Of a stretch of DNA of 64,000 nucleotides, positions 51,888 through 61,039 are shown piece after piece. This DNA is from an uncultured Bradyrhizobium sp. (GTDB lineage: Bacteria > Pseudomonadota > Alphaproteobacteria > Rhizobiales > Xanthobacteraceae). The first letter of the stretch is position 1. The number at the start of each line of letters is the position of its first letter. Position numbers and translations under genes: made by a program. The notes under the pieces are model-generated. The model was not told where the DNA came from. It ran no database searches and worked only from the letters and a program-made list of their open reading frames with translations. Location of the stretch: NCBI RefSeq assembly GCF_936943645.1, contig NZ_CAKZJO010000038.1:1-64000 (forward strand), written 5' to 3'.

Positions 51888-52649
51888 CTATCCTCCTGAT
51901 GGTCCAAAGCGTTCAGTCTTGATGGCGAGCGGGTCAAAGCCGAGCTTCACCAGCATGCTTGAGATGCTCTCAACAAACCCTGCGGGACCGCAGACAAAGA
52001 ACAAGGGGTCTTCCTCGCGCGCAAAGCTGTTCTTCGCGAGCAGGACTTCGTCGACCCGTCCTTTATGTCCGTTCCAATCGCGAGGACCCTCGCGAGTAAG
52101 AGCATAGATCACGCGCAGATCCGCATCGCTGTATGACATCGCATCGAGTTCATCCCGGTAAATGATGTCGTCCAGGCTGCGAGCCGAATAGATCAACGAT
52201 GCAGGTATGGGGACGCGCAATGCTCGTCGGTGACGCAACATGGCCATGAGCGGCGTAACCCCGCTGCCGCCGGCAACGAGGCATATGGGGTGATTGGCCG
52301 TTTGATTCCAGGTAAAGTAGCCGCCGATCGGTCCGCGAAACTCGAGAGCGTCACCAATCTGCAGCTCATCGAGCAGATAGGAGGAGACCTCGCCGTCCTC
52401 GATCCGCTCCACGGTGAGGGTAATGAGCTGCTCCGACGGAGGCGATGCGATCGAGTAGCTTCGTTCAGCCCGATAGCCGTCGTCGGCTGTGAGGCGAATG
52501 TCGACGTGTTGTCCTGGCTGGTGCCCGGGCCAACGGGCGGGCTGCAGGACGATGCTCTTCACCCGGCTTGTTTCGGCAACGATAGCCTGCACGCGTCCGA
52601 TCTGCCATTCGATCCGGGACCGCAACCGAGGCGCGTCAATCGCCGTCAT
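51888..52649 (-). CDS. FAD-binding ferredoxin-reductase-type oxidoreductase
   Basis: A 253-residue flavin reductase with FAD motif 'ERSYSIASPP', NAD motif 'VAGGSGVTPLMAMLRHRRA' and 'FFVCGPAGFVE' at the C-terminus. There is no ferredoxin domain. It overlaps the sulfite-oxidase-like gene by 14 bases at its start (52649, inside that gene). It probably passes electrons between NAD(P)H and the molybdenum protein, as the pair recurs as an operon. Confidence 0.88.
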   Translation of the reverse strand: MTAIDAPRLRSRIEWQIGRVQAIVAETSRVKSIVLQPARWPGHQPGQHVDIRLTADDGYRAERSYSIASPPSEQLITLTVERIEDGEVSSYLLDELQIGDALEFRGPIGGYFTWNQTANHPICLVAGGSGVTPLMAMLRHRRALRVPIPASLIYSARSLDDIIYRDELDAMSYSDADLRVIYALTREGPRDWNGHKGRVDEVLLAKNSFAREEDPLFFVCGPAGFVESISSMLVKLGFDPLAIKTERFGPSGG

Positions 52650-53253
52650 ATCGCTGTTCCCTCCAGGGATCGCCGTAGTTGTGATAGCCACGCGACTCCC
52701 AGAACCCCGGCTCGTTCTTGGGCATGAAGCGCAGTCTCCGGAGCCACTTTGCGCTCTTCCAGAAATATAGATGAGGAACAACAAGCCGCGCAGGGCCTCC
52801 ATGAGCCGGAGCGAGCGGCAAGCCCTCATAGCGGGTCGCAATCATCGCTTTTCCGCCGACCAGGTCCGCAAGGGGAAGGTTCGTTGTGTAACCACCGTCA
52901 CAATGCGCCATGACAAACGTATTGGGGGGCTCGTCCAGTCCGACCACCTTGAGAAGGTCGTCGAACGTGACGCCCTGCCAAACCGTGTTGAGCTTCGACC
53001 ATTTCGTGACGCAGTGAATGTCAGTTTTGATCGTGGTCTGGGGCAGTGCTTCGAATTCGTCCCAGGTCCACCTGCCGAGCAACGTTCCGCCAAGTTGAAG
53101 CGCAACTTTCCAGTCGGCGACACGGATGTCCGGTGTCGGTCCGGCGGAGAGCACGGGGAAGTCGGTCGTTAGATACTGCCCGGGCGGCAACTCGGCCGCT
53201 CCGGAAGTCTGTCGTTTTGATCTGAAGCCACGGGAAACAATAGGCTGGTCCAT
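52636..53253 (-). CDS. sulfite-oxidase-like molybdopterin protein (YedY/MsrP-type fold), cytosolic
   Basis: A 205-residue molybdenum-cofactor protein: 'VADWKVALQLGGTLLGRWTWDEFEALPQTTIKTDIHCVTKWSKLNTVWQGVTFDDLL', with Mo-ligand Cys81 in 'HCVTKWS', and 'YTTNLPLADLVGGKAMIATRYEGLPLAPAHGGPARLVVPHLYFWKSAKWLRRLRF'. It has no signal peptide, unlike MsrP, so it acts in the cytosol. Substrate unknown (sulfite, sulfoxide or N-oxide). The start at 53253 is divergent from the amidase, in a gap with the repeat at 53370. Confidence 0.9.
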   Translation of the reverse strand: MDQPIVSRGFRSKRQTSGAAELPPGQYLTTDFPVLSAGPTPDIRVADWKVALQLGGTLLGRWTWDEFEALPQTTIKTDIHCVTKWSKLNTVWQGVTFDDLLKVVGLDEPPNTFVMAHCDGGYTTNLPLADLVGGKAMIATRYEGLPLAPAHGGPARLVVPHLYFWKSAKWLRRLRFMPKNEPGFWESRGYHNYGDPWREQRYDGD

Positions 53254-53369
53254 GGATGCGTGTCCTTGTGTCTGACGCGCAGGAGTCCGGACGAGATATC
53301 GGTGTGCCGTGGATCCCGCTCCAACGCAGATGCACCTCGGTTGATGGCTTGTCGATGGCCGTTGCGGAG

Positions 53370-53413
53370 AATGCATCAAGATCGAGAAAGACAGAGCAAT
53401 CGCGAAAGCGCAG
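53370..53413. repeat. 44-base diverged repeat, copy A, codon-like
   Basis: 35 of 44 bases match copy B at 56674-56717. Read from 53372 on the plus strand both give (C/Y)-I-K-I-E-K-(D/E)-R-A-I-A-(K/D)-A-Q, and seven of nine differences are at third codon positions. It lies 62 bases before the amidase start; a short peptide or a remnant of a duplicated gene. Confidence 0.5.
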
Positions 53414-53474
53414 CCACGGCTCATTTCAATATCTAGAGCCCAGCGATTTTGAGTGGTTCGAGCAGGAGGTAACG

Positions 53475-54989
53475 ATGTCGGACGTGAGGCGGGCGCTGCA
53501 TTCGGACGAGCTTGCTTACCTCAGCGCTCAGGAATTGGCAGCTCGCATCCGTCGGCGCGAATTGTCGCCGGTTGAAGTGATCGACGACTTCATTCGGCGC
53601 ATTGAAGTGCGCAATCCGAGCCTCAACGCGCTCGTTTATCTCGATTTCGAGGGAGCCCGTGCAAGTGCGAAAGAGGCCGAACGCGCACTATGTGCCGGCG
53701 AGCCGCTGGGGCCGCTGCATGGCATCCCGTCGGCGCTCAAGGATCTGTTCGACTTCAAGCCGGGTTGGCCAGCGAGCCTTGGCGGCATCCGTGCGCTGAA
53801 GCACCACGTCGTGAACGGCTACTGCGCATTTTGCGAGCGCATGGAGAAACGTGGCGGAGCGGTGTTTCTGGGCAAGACTAACAGCTCCCTCATGGGCTTC
53901 CGGGGAACCTGCGACAATTACCTATTTGGTCCCACACGCAACCCTTTCAATCTTTCCAAGAATTCCGGCGGCTCCTCCGGCGGCAGTGCCGCAGCGGTGG
54001 CCGATGGACTGCTGCCCATTGCAGAAGGCACGGATGCCGGCGGATCAATACGCATTCCATCCGCCTGGTGTGGCGTCTACGGTTACAAGGCATCCTTTGG
54101 CCGCGTGCCGTTCCTGGTGCGCCCTAACGCATTCGGCGCGGCTGATTCGCCCTTCCTCTTCGAAGGTCCTATCACCAGGACGGTCGAGGACGCAGCCGTC
54201 GCTTTGAACGTCCTTGCAGGCCATGACCCGCGGGATCCTTTCAGCCTGACCGATCCGGCGGTCGACTTCACGGCGGCGACCCGACGTTCCATTCGCGGTC
54301 TCAAGATTGCCTATAGTCCGAACCTGGATGTCTTTCCGGTCGACGGAAAGGTGGCGGAGACGGTTGGCCGCGCGTTGATGGCCTTCGAGGAAGCCGGAGC
54401 TCACGTTCAGGAAGTCAAGCTCGGCATCTCCCGTTCGCAGCGGGAATTGAGCGACGTCTGGTCTCGCCTCTACATGCTTCTGAACCTGCAGGCGATCGAG
54501 AACATCAGGCGCGATGGCATCGATCTGTTCGGGCAGCATCGCGCTGACTTTCCGCCTGAATATCTGGCTTGGGTCGAAAAGACCAATCGGATGTCTGGTC
54601 TCGATTTCTTTCGAGACCAGGCCGTCCGGACCGAGGTGTACGACGCTTTCCAGCGTGTTTTCGAGGAGTTCGATCTGCTCGTCACGCCCACTCTCGCGTG
54701 TCCGCCGGTCGATAATTCAAGCGACGGGAATACGATCGGTCCAACGTCCATCAACGGCGTGGAGATAGATCCTCTTATCGGTTGGTGCCTGACCTACTTT
54801 GTCAACTTTACGGGACATCCGGCGGCGTCGATCCCGGCGGGTCTGTCCGAGGGACTTCCGGTCGGGATGCAAATCATAGGCCGGAGAAATGCCGATTCGG
54901 ATGTGCTGGCGGCGAGCGCTGCGTTCGAGCGGCTTCGGCCATGGCACGACAATTACCGAATTTGCCGTGAGCGCCCCCTTCAGGCGTGA
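53475..54989 (+). CDS. amidase-signature family amidase
   Basis: A 504-residue cytosolic amidase with the Ser-Ser-Lys triad: K89 in 'PSALKDLFD', S168 in 'NSGGSSGGSAA' and nucleophile S191 in 'DAGGSIRIP'. Length and C-terminal 'FVNFTGHPAASIPAGLSEGLPVGMQIIGR' are normal. AGGAGG with six-base spacing precedes ATG 53475; upstream in-frame residues do not look like a domain. Relatives hydrolyse aryl/alkyl amides or ureido compounds. Start of a rightward gene series. Confidence 0.92.
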   Translation: MSDVRRALHSDELAYLSAQELAARIRRRELSPVEVIDDFIRRIEVRNPSLNALVYLDFEGARASAKEAERALCAGEPLGPLHGIPSALKDLFDFKPGWPASLGGIRALKHHVVNGYCAFCERMEKRGGAVFLGKTNSSLMGFRGTCDNYLFGPTRNPFNLSKNSGGSSGGSAAAVADGLLPIAEGTDAGGSIRIPSAWCGVYGYKASFGRVPFLVRPNAFGAADSPFLFEGPITRTVEDAAVALNVLAGHDPRDPFSLTDPAVDFTAATRRSIRGLKIAYSPNLDVFPVDGKVAETVGRALMAFEEAGAHVQEVKLGISRSQRELSDVWSRLYMLLNLQAIENIRRDGIDLFGQHRADFPPEYLAWVEKTNRMSGLDFFRDQAVRTEVYDAFQRVFEEFDLLVTPTLACPPVDNSSDGNTIGPTSINGVEIDPLIGWCLTYFVNFTGHPAASIPAGLSEGLPVGMQIIGRRNADSDVLAASAAFERLRPWHDNYRICRERPLQA

Positions 54990-55022
54990 CCGACGAGGCC
55001 TTGTGAGCGACGGAGATTTTCA

Positions 55023-55208
55023 ATGAGCGATGATCCGATGAATCCGGCAATCGTGAGCGAACTGGCAGCGACAGTGAACCTCTCCATCGCAGAGGTGGAC
55101 CGAGTCGGGATCGCTGCGTTGATGGCGTCGGCGAGAGCGGCAGTCATTCGGCGAGCGGACACGCTGCCAATCGAATCGCCTCCGGCACTCGTGTTTGATC
55201 CACGATAA
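55023..55208 (+). CDS. AtzG-like small amidase partner
   Basis: A 61-residue helical protein of the AtzG-like (DUF4089) family: 'VSELAATVNLSIAEVDRVGIAALMASARAAVI' matches its two-helix pattern. In cyanuric acid catabolism AtzG forms a stable complex with amidase AtzE (1-carboxybiuret hydrolase). It sits 13 bases before the second amidase, as in known atzG-atzE pairs. Confidence 0.75.
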   Translation: MSDDPMNPAIVSELAATVNLSIAEVDRVGIAALMASARAAVIRRADTLPIESPPALVFDPR

Positions 55209-55221
55209 CGGAGCTTGAAGA

Positions 55222-56625
55222 ATGGACATTGCCGGTCTGGACGTTACGGGGGCAGCTCAAGCGATACTGTCCCGGTCCCTTTCGCCCATCGACCTCACCG
55301 AGCACATGCTGGGGCGGATCTCCAGGATTGATCCTCATCTGAAGGCATTTGTCGAAGTGCTGTCTGAGCAGGCGCGGGCGTCCGCAAAGCAAGCCGATGC
55401 CGAAATTCGCAACGGCCAATATCGCGGTCCGCTGCATGGCATCCCGATCGCGGTCAAGGAACTGTACGACATTGCCGGCGTCAAGACCCGTTCCGGCTCA
55501 CGGGTACGGGAAAACTATGCCGCACGGGCCGATGGCGCCGTCATCCGTAAGCTTAAGGACGCCGGAGCTGTCTTGCTCGGGACCACCACGACTTATGAAT
55601 TTGCCTTCGGCTTTGACGCTCCCCCGACGCGCAATGCGTGGAATCTGGACCACATTCCTTCGGGCTCGACCGGCGGCGCGGCGGCGGCCCTCGCGGCCCG
55701 GCTGTGCCTGGCCGCCGTAGGCAGCGATAGCGGTGGTTCGATCCGCACACCGGCCGCGGCGAATGGCGTCGCTGGCATCAAGCCGACCTTTGGTCGCGTG
55801 AGCAAGGCGGGCATCACCGTCGTCAGCTGGTCGCTTGATCATCCCGCCCCGATGGGAAAGACCGTGAGAGACCTTGCGGTTCTGCTCGGCGTCATGAGCG
55901 GGGTCGATCCGAATGATCCAAGCAGCAGGAACCTTCCGGTGCCGGACTATACGAAGGCTCTGGACGGCGACGTCAGGGGGATCCGCATCGGCGTGCCGAG
56001 CAATTACTTCTTCGATGACGTCCAGCCCGCGGTGGCGCATGCTGTCGGCGAAGCCGTGATCGTGCTCGAGAGGCTGGGAGCAGTGATCGTCCCGCTAACC
56101 GTCCCGAGCATGGAAGCAATCATCGACTCGTGGCTCGCCATCGCCCTGGCGGAGGCCGCGACCTATCATCAGCAGAGCCTCCGTTCGAAAGGCGACTTGT
56201 ACGCGAGCGATGTGCGATTTCTGCTTGAGGCCGGCGAGCTGACGCTTGCCACAACCTATATCAATGCGCAGCGCGTCCGGCATGCCTGGAGGTCGTCACT
56301 GCGCGCCGCCATGGAAGCCGTGGAGGTCATGGTCACCCCGACCTTGCCGAATACCGCGATGAAGGTCGGCCAGACTATGAGCAAGATTGGCGCAAAGGAG
56401 GAGACGGTCTTCGAGGTCTCTGCGAGATTCTGCGCTCCCTTCAATCTGGCGGGCTTTCCAGCAGCTTCCATTCCGTGTGGCTTCGCGCCCGATGGGCTTC
56501 CGATCGGTCTTCAAATTATCGGCAAGCCATTTGAGGAGGAAGCCATTCTGCGGGTCGGGCAAGCATTTGAGAGCCGTACGGACCATCACTTGAGAGTACC
56601 CTCGATTTCGGGTCTGACCGCCTGA
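55222..56625 (+). CDS. amidase, AtzE-like
   Basis: A 467-residue amidase-signature enzyme: K79 in 'PIAVKELYDI', 'IPSGSTGGAAAA' in place of the usual GGSSGGS (Thr150 at the cis-Ser position), and nucleophile S173 in 'DSGGSIRTP'. 'PLHGIPIAVKELYDIAGVKTRSGSRVREN' and length suit AtzE-type hydrolases. The AtzG-like protein before it supports a two-subunit enzyme. A possible substrate is a carboxybiuret or related ureido acid, but with no cyanuric acid hydrolase or allophanate hydrolase here this is only a guess. Confidence 0.88.
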   Translation: MDIAGLDVTGAAQAILSRSLSPIDLTEHMLGRISRIDPHLKAFVEVLSEQARASAKQADAEIRNGQYRGPLHGIPIAVKELYDIAGVKTRSGSRVRENYAARADGAVIRKLKDAGAVLLGTTTTYEFAFGFDAPPTRNAWNLDHIPSGSTGGAAAALAARLCLAAVGSDSGGSIRTPAAANGVAGIKPTFGRVSKAGITVVSWSLDHPAPMGKTVRDLAVLLGVMSGVDPNDPSSRNLPVPDYTKALDGDVRGIRIGVPSNYFFDDVQPAVAHAVGEAVIVLERLGAVIVPLTVPSMEAIIDSWLAIALAEAATYHQQSLRSKGDLYASDVRFLLEAGELTLATTYINAQRVRHAWRSSLRAAMEAVEVMVTPTLPNTAMKVGQTMSKIGAKEETVFEVSARFCAPFNLAGFPAASIPCGFAPDGLPIGLQIIGKPFEEEAILRVGQAFESRTDHHLRVPSISGLTA

Positions 56626-56673
56626 TCACCGTGCGCGATGTCCAGTGATCTCAGCGCGGCGCCGTGCGAACAG

Positions 56674-56717
56674 AATACATCAAGATAGAAAAAGAGAGGG
56701 CAATCGCCGACGCGCAA
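56674..56717. repeat. 44-base diverged repeat, copy B, codon-like
   Basis: See copy A (53370). Here a GTG-started frame at 56664 reads RTEYIKIEKERAIADAQ. It lies 87 bases before the P460 gene. No further match to a gene was recognised. Confidence 0.5.
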
Positions 56718-56803
56718 GTCTTGTTGCGATTGGTTATCCCGGACCCCGACAGATCATTCGTGCCGACGCCATGCGCGCTCGGTTGCAATCGCGGGAGAAA
56801 GCT

Positions 56804-57412
56804 ATGCGGATTGGAGCTCAGGCAGCAGCGGTGGTCATCGCGGGCAGTGCGGTTGCGACGATGCTGTTTTTCGGATCGCTGAAGGACAGCAGCGCTCAAA
56901 GCACTGCGCGTTACTTGCCGCAATACACGGCGGACGGACAGCTGCTCCTGCCAAAGAATTTCCACGAGTGGGTCTATGTCGGTTCACCCTTGACGCCAAA
57001 TGCCCTCAACGCGGGGCAAGCAAACTTTCCGGAATTTCACAACGTCTATATCGAGCCCGGTTCGTACGAGATCTACAAGAAGACCGGCGAATTCCCCGAG
57101 GGGACGATCCTCTTCAAGGAATTGCAGCTCACGTTGCCGCAGGAGAATGCCGACGGTTCGCGGACGGAAGCGTCGGGACGCGGGTATTTTCCGGGCAAGT
57201 GGAACGGAGCCGACGTGACCGTCAAGGACTCCAAGCGCTTTGCCGAGACAAATGGCTGGGGGTACTTCAACTTCAATCATCATGAACCAAAGGCGACGAT
57301 GGCCAAGGTGAAGTCGAAGGACGAGTGCGCCTACTGCCACATTGCCAACGCCAAGAAGGATGAGGTCTGGACGCAATTCTACCCGCTGCTGGACAATAAG
57401 GACGCGCGATGA
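56804..57412 (+). CDS. cytochrome P460-like protein 1
   Basis: A 202-residue exported haem protein. Signal/anchor segment at about 6-24; mature domain 'LLLPKNFHEWVYVGSPLTPNALN', 'NVYIEPGSYEIYKKTGEFPEGTILFKELQ' are P460 family motifs, with a haem site C175-A-Y-C-H179. P460-type proteins convert hydroxylamine (and NO) to nitrous oxide; the diagnostic haem-Lys cross-link cannot be judged here. GGGAGA six bases before ATG 56804. Its stop overlaps the next start (ATGA), giving a pair. Confidence 0.85.
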   Translation: MRIGAQAAAVVIAGSAVATMLFFGSLKDSSAQSTARYLPQYTADGQLLLPKNFHEWVYVGSPLTPNALNAGQANFPEFHNVYIEPGSYEIYKKTGEFPEGTILFKELQLTLPQENADGSRTEASGRGYFPGKWNGADVTVKDSKRFAETNGWGYFNFNHHEPKATMAKVKSKDECAYCHIANAKKDEVWTQFYPLLDNKDAR

Positions 57413-57999
57413 TGCGCATGAGGCTCCCCAAAATCGCCTGTATCGCTCTGGTCGTGGCGATCGGGATTGGGTCGGCGCTCAGGCAATCCCAGTTTCGGGC
57501 GAGCGCTGCCGATGGCATCGCGACCGGCGCAGGAGCAGCCGACCGGGAGGGCCACCTGCATGTGCCCGATGACTATCGCACCACCTATCAGCTCCTCGGA
57601 AGCTGGGCGATTGCGGCGGACGAGGGCAAGGGCTCGAAGGAAGTTCACGTCGTCTACGCCTCGCCCGGGACGATCGATGCCTATCGAAAGACCAAGCGCT
57701 TTCCGGATGGCGCGGTGTTGATCAAGGAGGTTTTCAAGTCCGCCACCGCCGAGATGACGACCGGCACTGTCAGCCGAGCCGATGTCCTGAAGGGCTGGTT
57801 CGTGATGATGAAGGACACCGCGAACAGGCATCCGGATAGCGCGCTGTGGGGCGATGGCTGGGGATGGTCCTGGTTCGACGCGGGCGATCGGTCAAAGACA
57901 ACCACGACTAATTACAGGGATCAATGTCAGGGCTGCCACGTGCCAGCGCAGGCGTCCGACTGGGTTTACGTCGATGGATACCCGCCGCTAGAGCCATAG
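57409..57999 (+). CDS. cytochrome P460-like protein 2
   Basis: A 196-residue paralogue of the previous protein: signal segment (about 5-35), 'TYQLLGSWAIAADEGKGSKEVHVVYASPGTIDAYRKTKRFPDGAVLIKEVF', and haem site C173-Q-G-C-H177. The two P460-like genes are translationally coupled and probably act together in the periplasm, possibly on reactive nitrogen or as an electron pair for another enzyme. Confidence 0.85.
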   Translation: MMRMRLPKIACIALVVAIGIGSALRQSQFRASAADGIATGAGAADREGHLHVPDDYRTTYQLLGSWAIAADEGKGSKEVHVVYASPGTIDAYRKTKRFPDGAVLIKEVFKSATAEMTTGTVSRADVLKGWFVMMKDTANRHPDSALWGDGWGWSWFDAGDRSKTTTTNYRDQCQGCHVPAQASDWVYVDGYPPLEP

Positions 58000-58058
58000 C
58001 GCCGGCCGGGCGGTCGAAAGTCATTCGATTCAACAAAAGCCAATCAAAGGAGCGAGAG

Positions 58059-59330
58059 ATGGCTAAAGAGGCGACCAACGAGATGGGAATGTCCAAAGGA
58101 CAGGCCGGTCATCTCTACACCCAAACGAACGAGATCGAGAATGCCGTCATCCACTACGCCCGGCAAGCGGACGGCAACCTTGTGGAGGTCGCTCGTATCA
58201 AGACCGGCGGCGCCGGATCTGGCGAATTCAAGCCGATCAGCGGCCAGGACAGCGCTCCCAACTCCTTCGAGGGTGCGGGTAGCGTCATCATCACATCCGA
58301 TCGACGCTTTCTGTTTGCGACCAATGGTGGAGACAATTCCGTTTCGAGTTTCCGCCTGGAGAGCGACGGGCGGCTTACTCTGCTCGACGTGAAGTCGACC
58401 GGCAATCCAGTCGATGGAAGAAGTGGTACGGCGAAATCGCTCGCTTTCGCTCCTTCGACGCGGACGCTCTTCGTTCTGCACTCGTTCGGACCGGATCATC
58501 TTCGGTTGATGTCGGTGGATGCAGAAGGCATGCTCAAGCCGCGGCCCGAGCGCTACACGGTCAATACCTACAGCAAGCGGAATCGGGTCTCCACCATGGT
58601 CGTGGTCTCGCCCAACGAGGATATGGTGCTGGTCGGTACCACATTCGACGAGCCGATCGCGCACACTGGGTTGTATCCCGACGGTTCGCCTATTCTTTGG
58701 GTCCAGCGGGCAGGCGGCGCGTTGCATTCCATTGCCTCGAATGCGCCGGATCCGGACGGCCTTGCCGTCTTCGCGCTGCAGAAGGATGGTTCGCTTGGCA
58801 CGGCCAGGTTCTACGACGCAAAGGGCGGTTCTCCGTTCTTTATCGCGTTCCTGAACAAGCGACCGGATACCTTCGTGATCGGCTATGCCGTTGGCGACGG
58901 ATGTTCGGTCTGTACCATCGAGAAGAACGGCGCGATCAAGATTGGCCCGCTGGTCAAGATCGATACGAGTGCAGGCCTGCCGTCGGAGCTGTGCTGGCTT
59001 GCGATTTCCCCCGATGATCGCACGATCTACGCGACGAATTTCGGTTACAGCAACATCAGCAGCTATCGCATCAACGGCGGCGGTCTCGAAATTGCGAGCG
59101 ATCCGGCCTGCCCCAGGGTGCCCGGCGACGGCACCGCAAGGGGTTTGAACGGAACCGTGACGAGCGGTCCCAGCGATAGCTGGCTCACCCCCGACGGCGC
59201 CTTTCTCTATCAGATTTACGGCAACGCCTCGAAGCTGGTCGGCTACAGCACTCAGTCGGACGGCTCGTTGAAGGAGATCGGCAGCGTCAAGATTCCGTAC
59301 AACAGCCCGCAGGGACTCGCCGGCTTCTGA
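58059..59330 (+). CDS. beta-propeller (YVTN/lactonase-like) protein
   Basis: A 423-residue beta-propeller of the 3-carboxymuconate cyclase/6-phosphogluconolactonase (YVTN) fold: repeated strands such as 'VIITSDRRFLFATNGGDNSVSSFRLESDGRLTLL', 'VVSPNEDMVLVGTTFDEPI' and 'AISPDDRTIYATNFGYSNISSYRINGGGLEI'. No clear signal peptide. AAAGGAGCGAGAG before ATG 58059 is a strong ribosome site. Possible hydrolase or scaffold; it stands 60 bases after the P460 pair and 105 bases before ureD. Confidence 0.85.
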   Translation: MAKEATNEMGMSKGQAGHLYTQTNEIENAVIHYARQADGNLVEVARIKTGGAGSGEFKPISGQDSAPNSFEGAGSVIITSDRRFLFATNGGDNSVSSFRLESDGRLTLLDVKSTGNPVDGRSGTAKSLAFAPSTRTLFVLHSFGPDHLRLMSVDAEGMLKPRPERYTVNTYSKRNRVSTMVVVSPNEDMVLVGTTFDEPIAHTGLYPDGSPILWVQRAGGALHSIASNAPDPDGLAVFALQKDGSLGTARFYDAKGGSPFFIAFLNKRPDTFVIGYAVGDGCSVCTIEKNGAIKIGPLVKIDTSAGLPSELCWLAISPDDRTIYATNFGYSNISSYRINGGGLEIASDPACPRVPGDGTARGLNGTVTSGPSDSWLTPDGAFLYQIYGNASKLVGYSTQSDGSLKEIGSVKIPYNSPQGLAGF

Positions 59331-59434
59331 CCTGGTTCGAGAACACAAGATCCGGGCGTGGTTCTCATCGCTGGTCCACGTCCGGCATCTCTCTTGCCCA
59401 ACGCGGGAAGCGGGCGACATGAGTTCTAAGACGG

Positions 59435-60346
59435 ATGTTTGAAGCAAATCACGAGCGCGCTCGCGACAAATCGGTCATTCGCTGCAGTCACATCGGCGAG
59501 GAAGAGGGCCCCGGGCAGAAATTTGACTTGCAGCGCGCTGCGGGTGCGGCGCGGGTGGCATTCTCCGGTGCCGGAGATGGCACCGAGGTCAACGATGTTT
59601 ATCGGAAGTTTCCGATGGCCGTCTTGTTTCCGAACGTCGACAATGGCCGACACAGGGAGACCGTTCTCATCAATACATCAGGCGGTATCGCGGGCGGCGA
59701 CGAGATCAACATCGAAATTGTTGCGCGTGACGAGGCCTCGGTCGCGATAACCACGCAGGCCGCGGAGAAGGTCTATCGCGCTCTGGACCGTCCTGCCCGA
59801 ATCCTGACGCGGTTGAGGGCCGAGACGGGTGCTCGACTTGCATGGCTTCCGCAAGAGACGATCGTCTTCAACAACGCGCGCATCGTGCGGCAGACGGAGG
59901 TCGATGTGGGATCGGGGGCTGAACTGGTGGCCCTGGAGTGGCTGGTTTTCGGTCGCGCCGAGAGCGGTGAAGAAGTCATCGCCGGATATATTCTGGACAC
60001 GTGGCGCATCAGGGTCGACGGCCATCTCGTCTGGGCGGACGGCTTCCTTTCGTGCGACCAGACATTCCCTCAATTGCGGAGAATGGCTTTGCTTTCAAAC
60101 TGGAGAGCGATCGCGACAATGATTTACTTCGGGCCGAGCATGGAGACGCGGCTCGAAAGATTTCGTCAGATCGCAGCCTCTCTGGGATGCGCGTGCGGGG
60201 TCACTCTCGTGGGCGCGATCATCGTAGTCCGCGTTGCTGCAGCTGCCGGTGCGGATCTCAAGCGGGGTCTGCGCCGCTTCCTCGATCAGCTCGATCGCGA
60301 GCTGGGAACAGGTCCCTTCGGCGTGCCGAAGATGTGGTCCTGTTAA
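59435..60346 (+). CDS. ureD: urease accessory protein UreD
   Basis: A 303-residue UreD/UreH protein, part of the nickel-insertion chaperone complex with UreF and UreG. '[42 protein letters not shown]' and '[37 protein letters not shown]' are strongly diagnostic. It opens the operon. The gap before it has a hairpin around GAGAACAC...GTGGTTCTC (about 59338-59366) that may end the lactonase transcript. Confidence 0.95.
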   Translation: MFEANHERARDKSVIRCSHIGEEEGPGQKFDLQRAAGAARVAFSGAGDGTEVNDVYRKFPMAVLFPNVDNGRHRETVLINTSGGIAGGDEINIEIVARDEASVAITTQAAEKVYRALDRPARILTRLRAETGARLAWLPQETIVFNNARIVRQTEVDVGSGAELVALEWLVFGRAESGEEVIAGYILDTWRIRVDGHLVWADGFLSCDQTFPQLRRMALLSNWRAIATMIYFGPSMETRLERFRQIAASLGCACGVTLVGAIIVVRVAAAAGADLKRGLRRFLDQLDRELGTGPFGVPKMWSC

Positions 60347-60372
60347 CAGCGCAGCAAAGTGGGAGAACCAAC

Positions 60373-60675
60373 TTGAATCTGACGCCACGGGAACGAGACA
60401 AGCTGATGATCGCTCTTGCTGCGATCGTTGCTCGCGGCCGGCTCGGGAGGGGCGTCAAGCTGAACTATCCCGAAAGCATCGCATTGATTTCCGACGCCAT
60501 CATGGAAGGCGCTCGCGACGGGAGGTCGGTTGCGGATCTCATGGCGGAAGGCGGCAGGCTTCTCCGCCGCGATCAAGTCATGGAGGGTGTTCCGGAGATG
60601 ATCCGCGAGATCCAGGTCGAAGCGACGTTTCCTGACGGAACCAAGCTTGTCCCCGTTCACAATCCGGTTCGATAG
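60373..60675 (+). CDS. ureA: urease gamma subunit
   Basis: A 100-residue urease gamma subunit ([50 protein letters not shown]...), the normal length and sequence. It starts at TTG 60373, preceded by GGGAGA, the position that gives the invariant MNLTP start. With UreB and UreC it forms the urea-hydrolysing enzyme. Confidence 0.97.
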   Translation: MNLTPRERDKLMIALAAIVARGRLGRGVKLNYPESIALISDAIMEGARDGRSVADLMAEGGRLLRRDQVMEGVPEMIREIQVEATFPDGTKLVPVHNPVR

Positions 60676-60691
60676 GAGCTGGAGGCGCGAC

Positions 60692-61030
60692 ATGATTCCC
60701 GGGGAAATCATTCCGGCTGACGGCGACATCGTCCTGAACCGCGACAGAATGGGACGATCGATTAACGTAGCCAACGCAGGCGACCGGCCGATCCAGGTGG
60801 GTAGCCACTATCACTTCGCTGAGGTGAACGCTGCACTCGTGTTCGATCGGGCCGCTGCCCGTGGCTGCCGCCTCGATATCCCGGCCGGGACTGCCGTGAG
60901 GGTCGAGCCAGGGCAGTCGCGCGAGGTCTCATTGATCCCGTTTGCCGGGGCGCGGCGCATCTACGGCTTCAGCGGCGGTGTGATGGGCCCCCTTGAATCG
61001 CGTTCCGGCGCCTTTGGCCTCGACGAGTGA
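60692..61030 (+). CDS. ureB: urease beta subunit
   Basis: A 112-residue beta subunit: '[16 protein letters not shown]', '[23 protein letters not shown]' and '[10 protein letters not shown]'-like '[13 protein letters not shown]'. GGAGG seven bases before ATG 60692. Structural subunit at the trimer base of the enzyme, 16 bases after ureA. Confidence 0.97.
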   Translation: MIPGEIIPADGDIVLNRDRMGRSINVANAGDRPIQVGSHYHFAEVNAALVFDRAAARGCRLDIPAGTAVRVEPGQSREVSLIPFAGARRIYGFSGGVMGPLESRSGAFGLDE

Positions 61031-61039
61031 GAGAGAACG

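Noticed and set aside
58044..59447. 467-residue minus-strand open frame
   Set aside because: Shadow of the beta-propeller gene, without recognisable domains.
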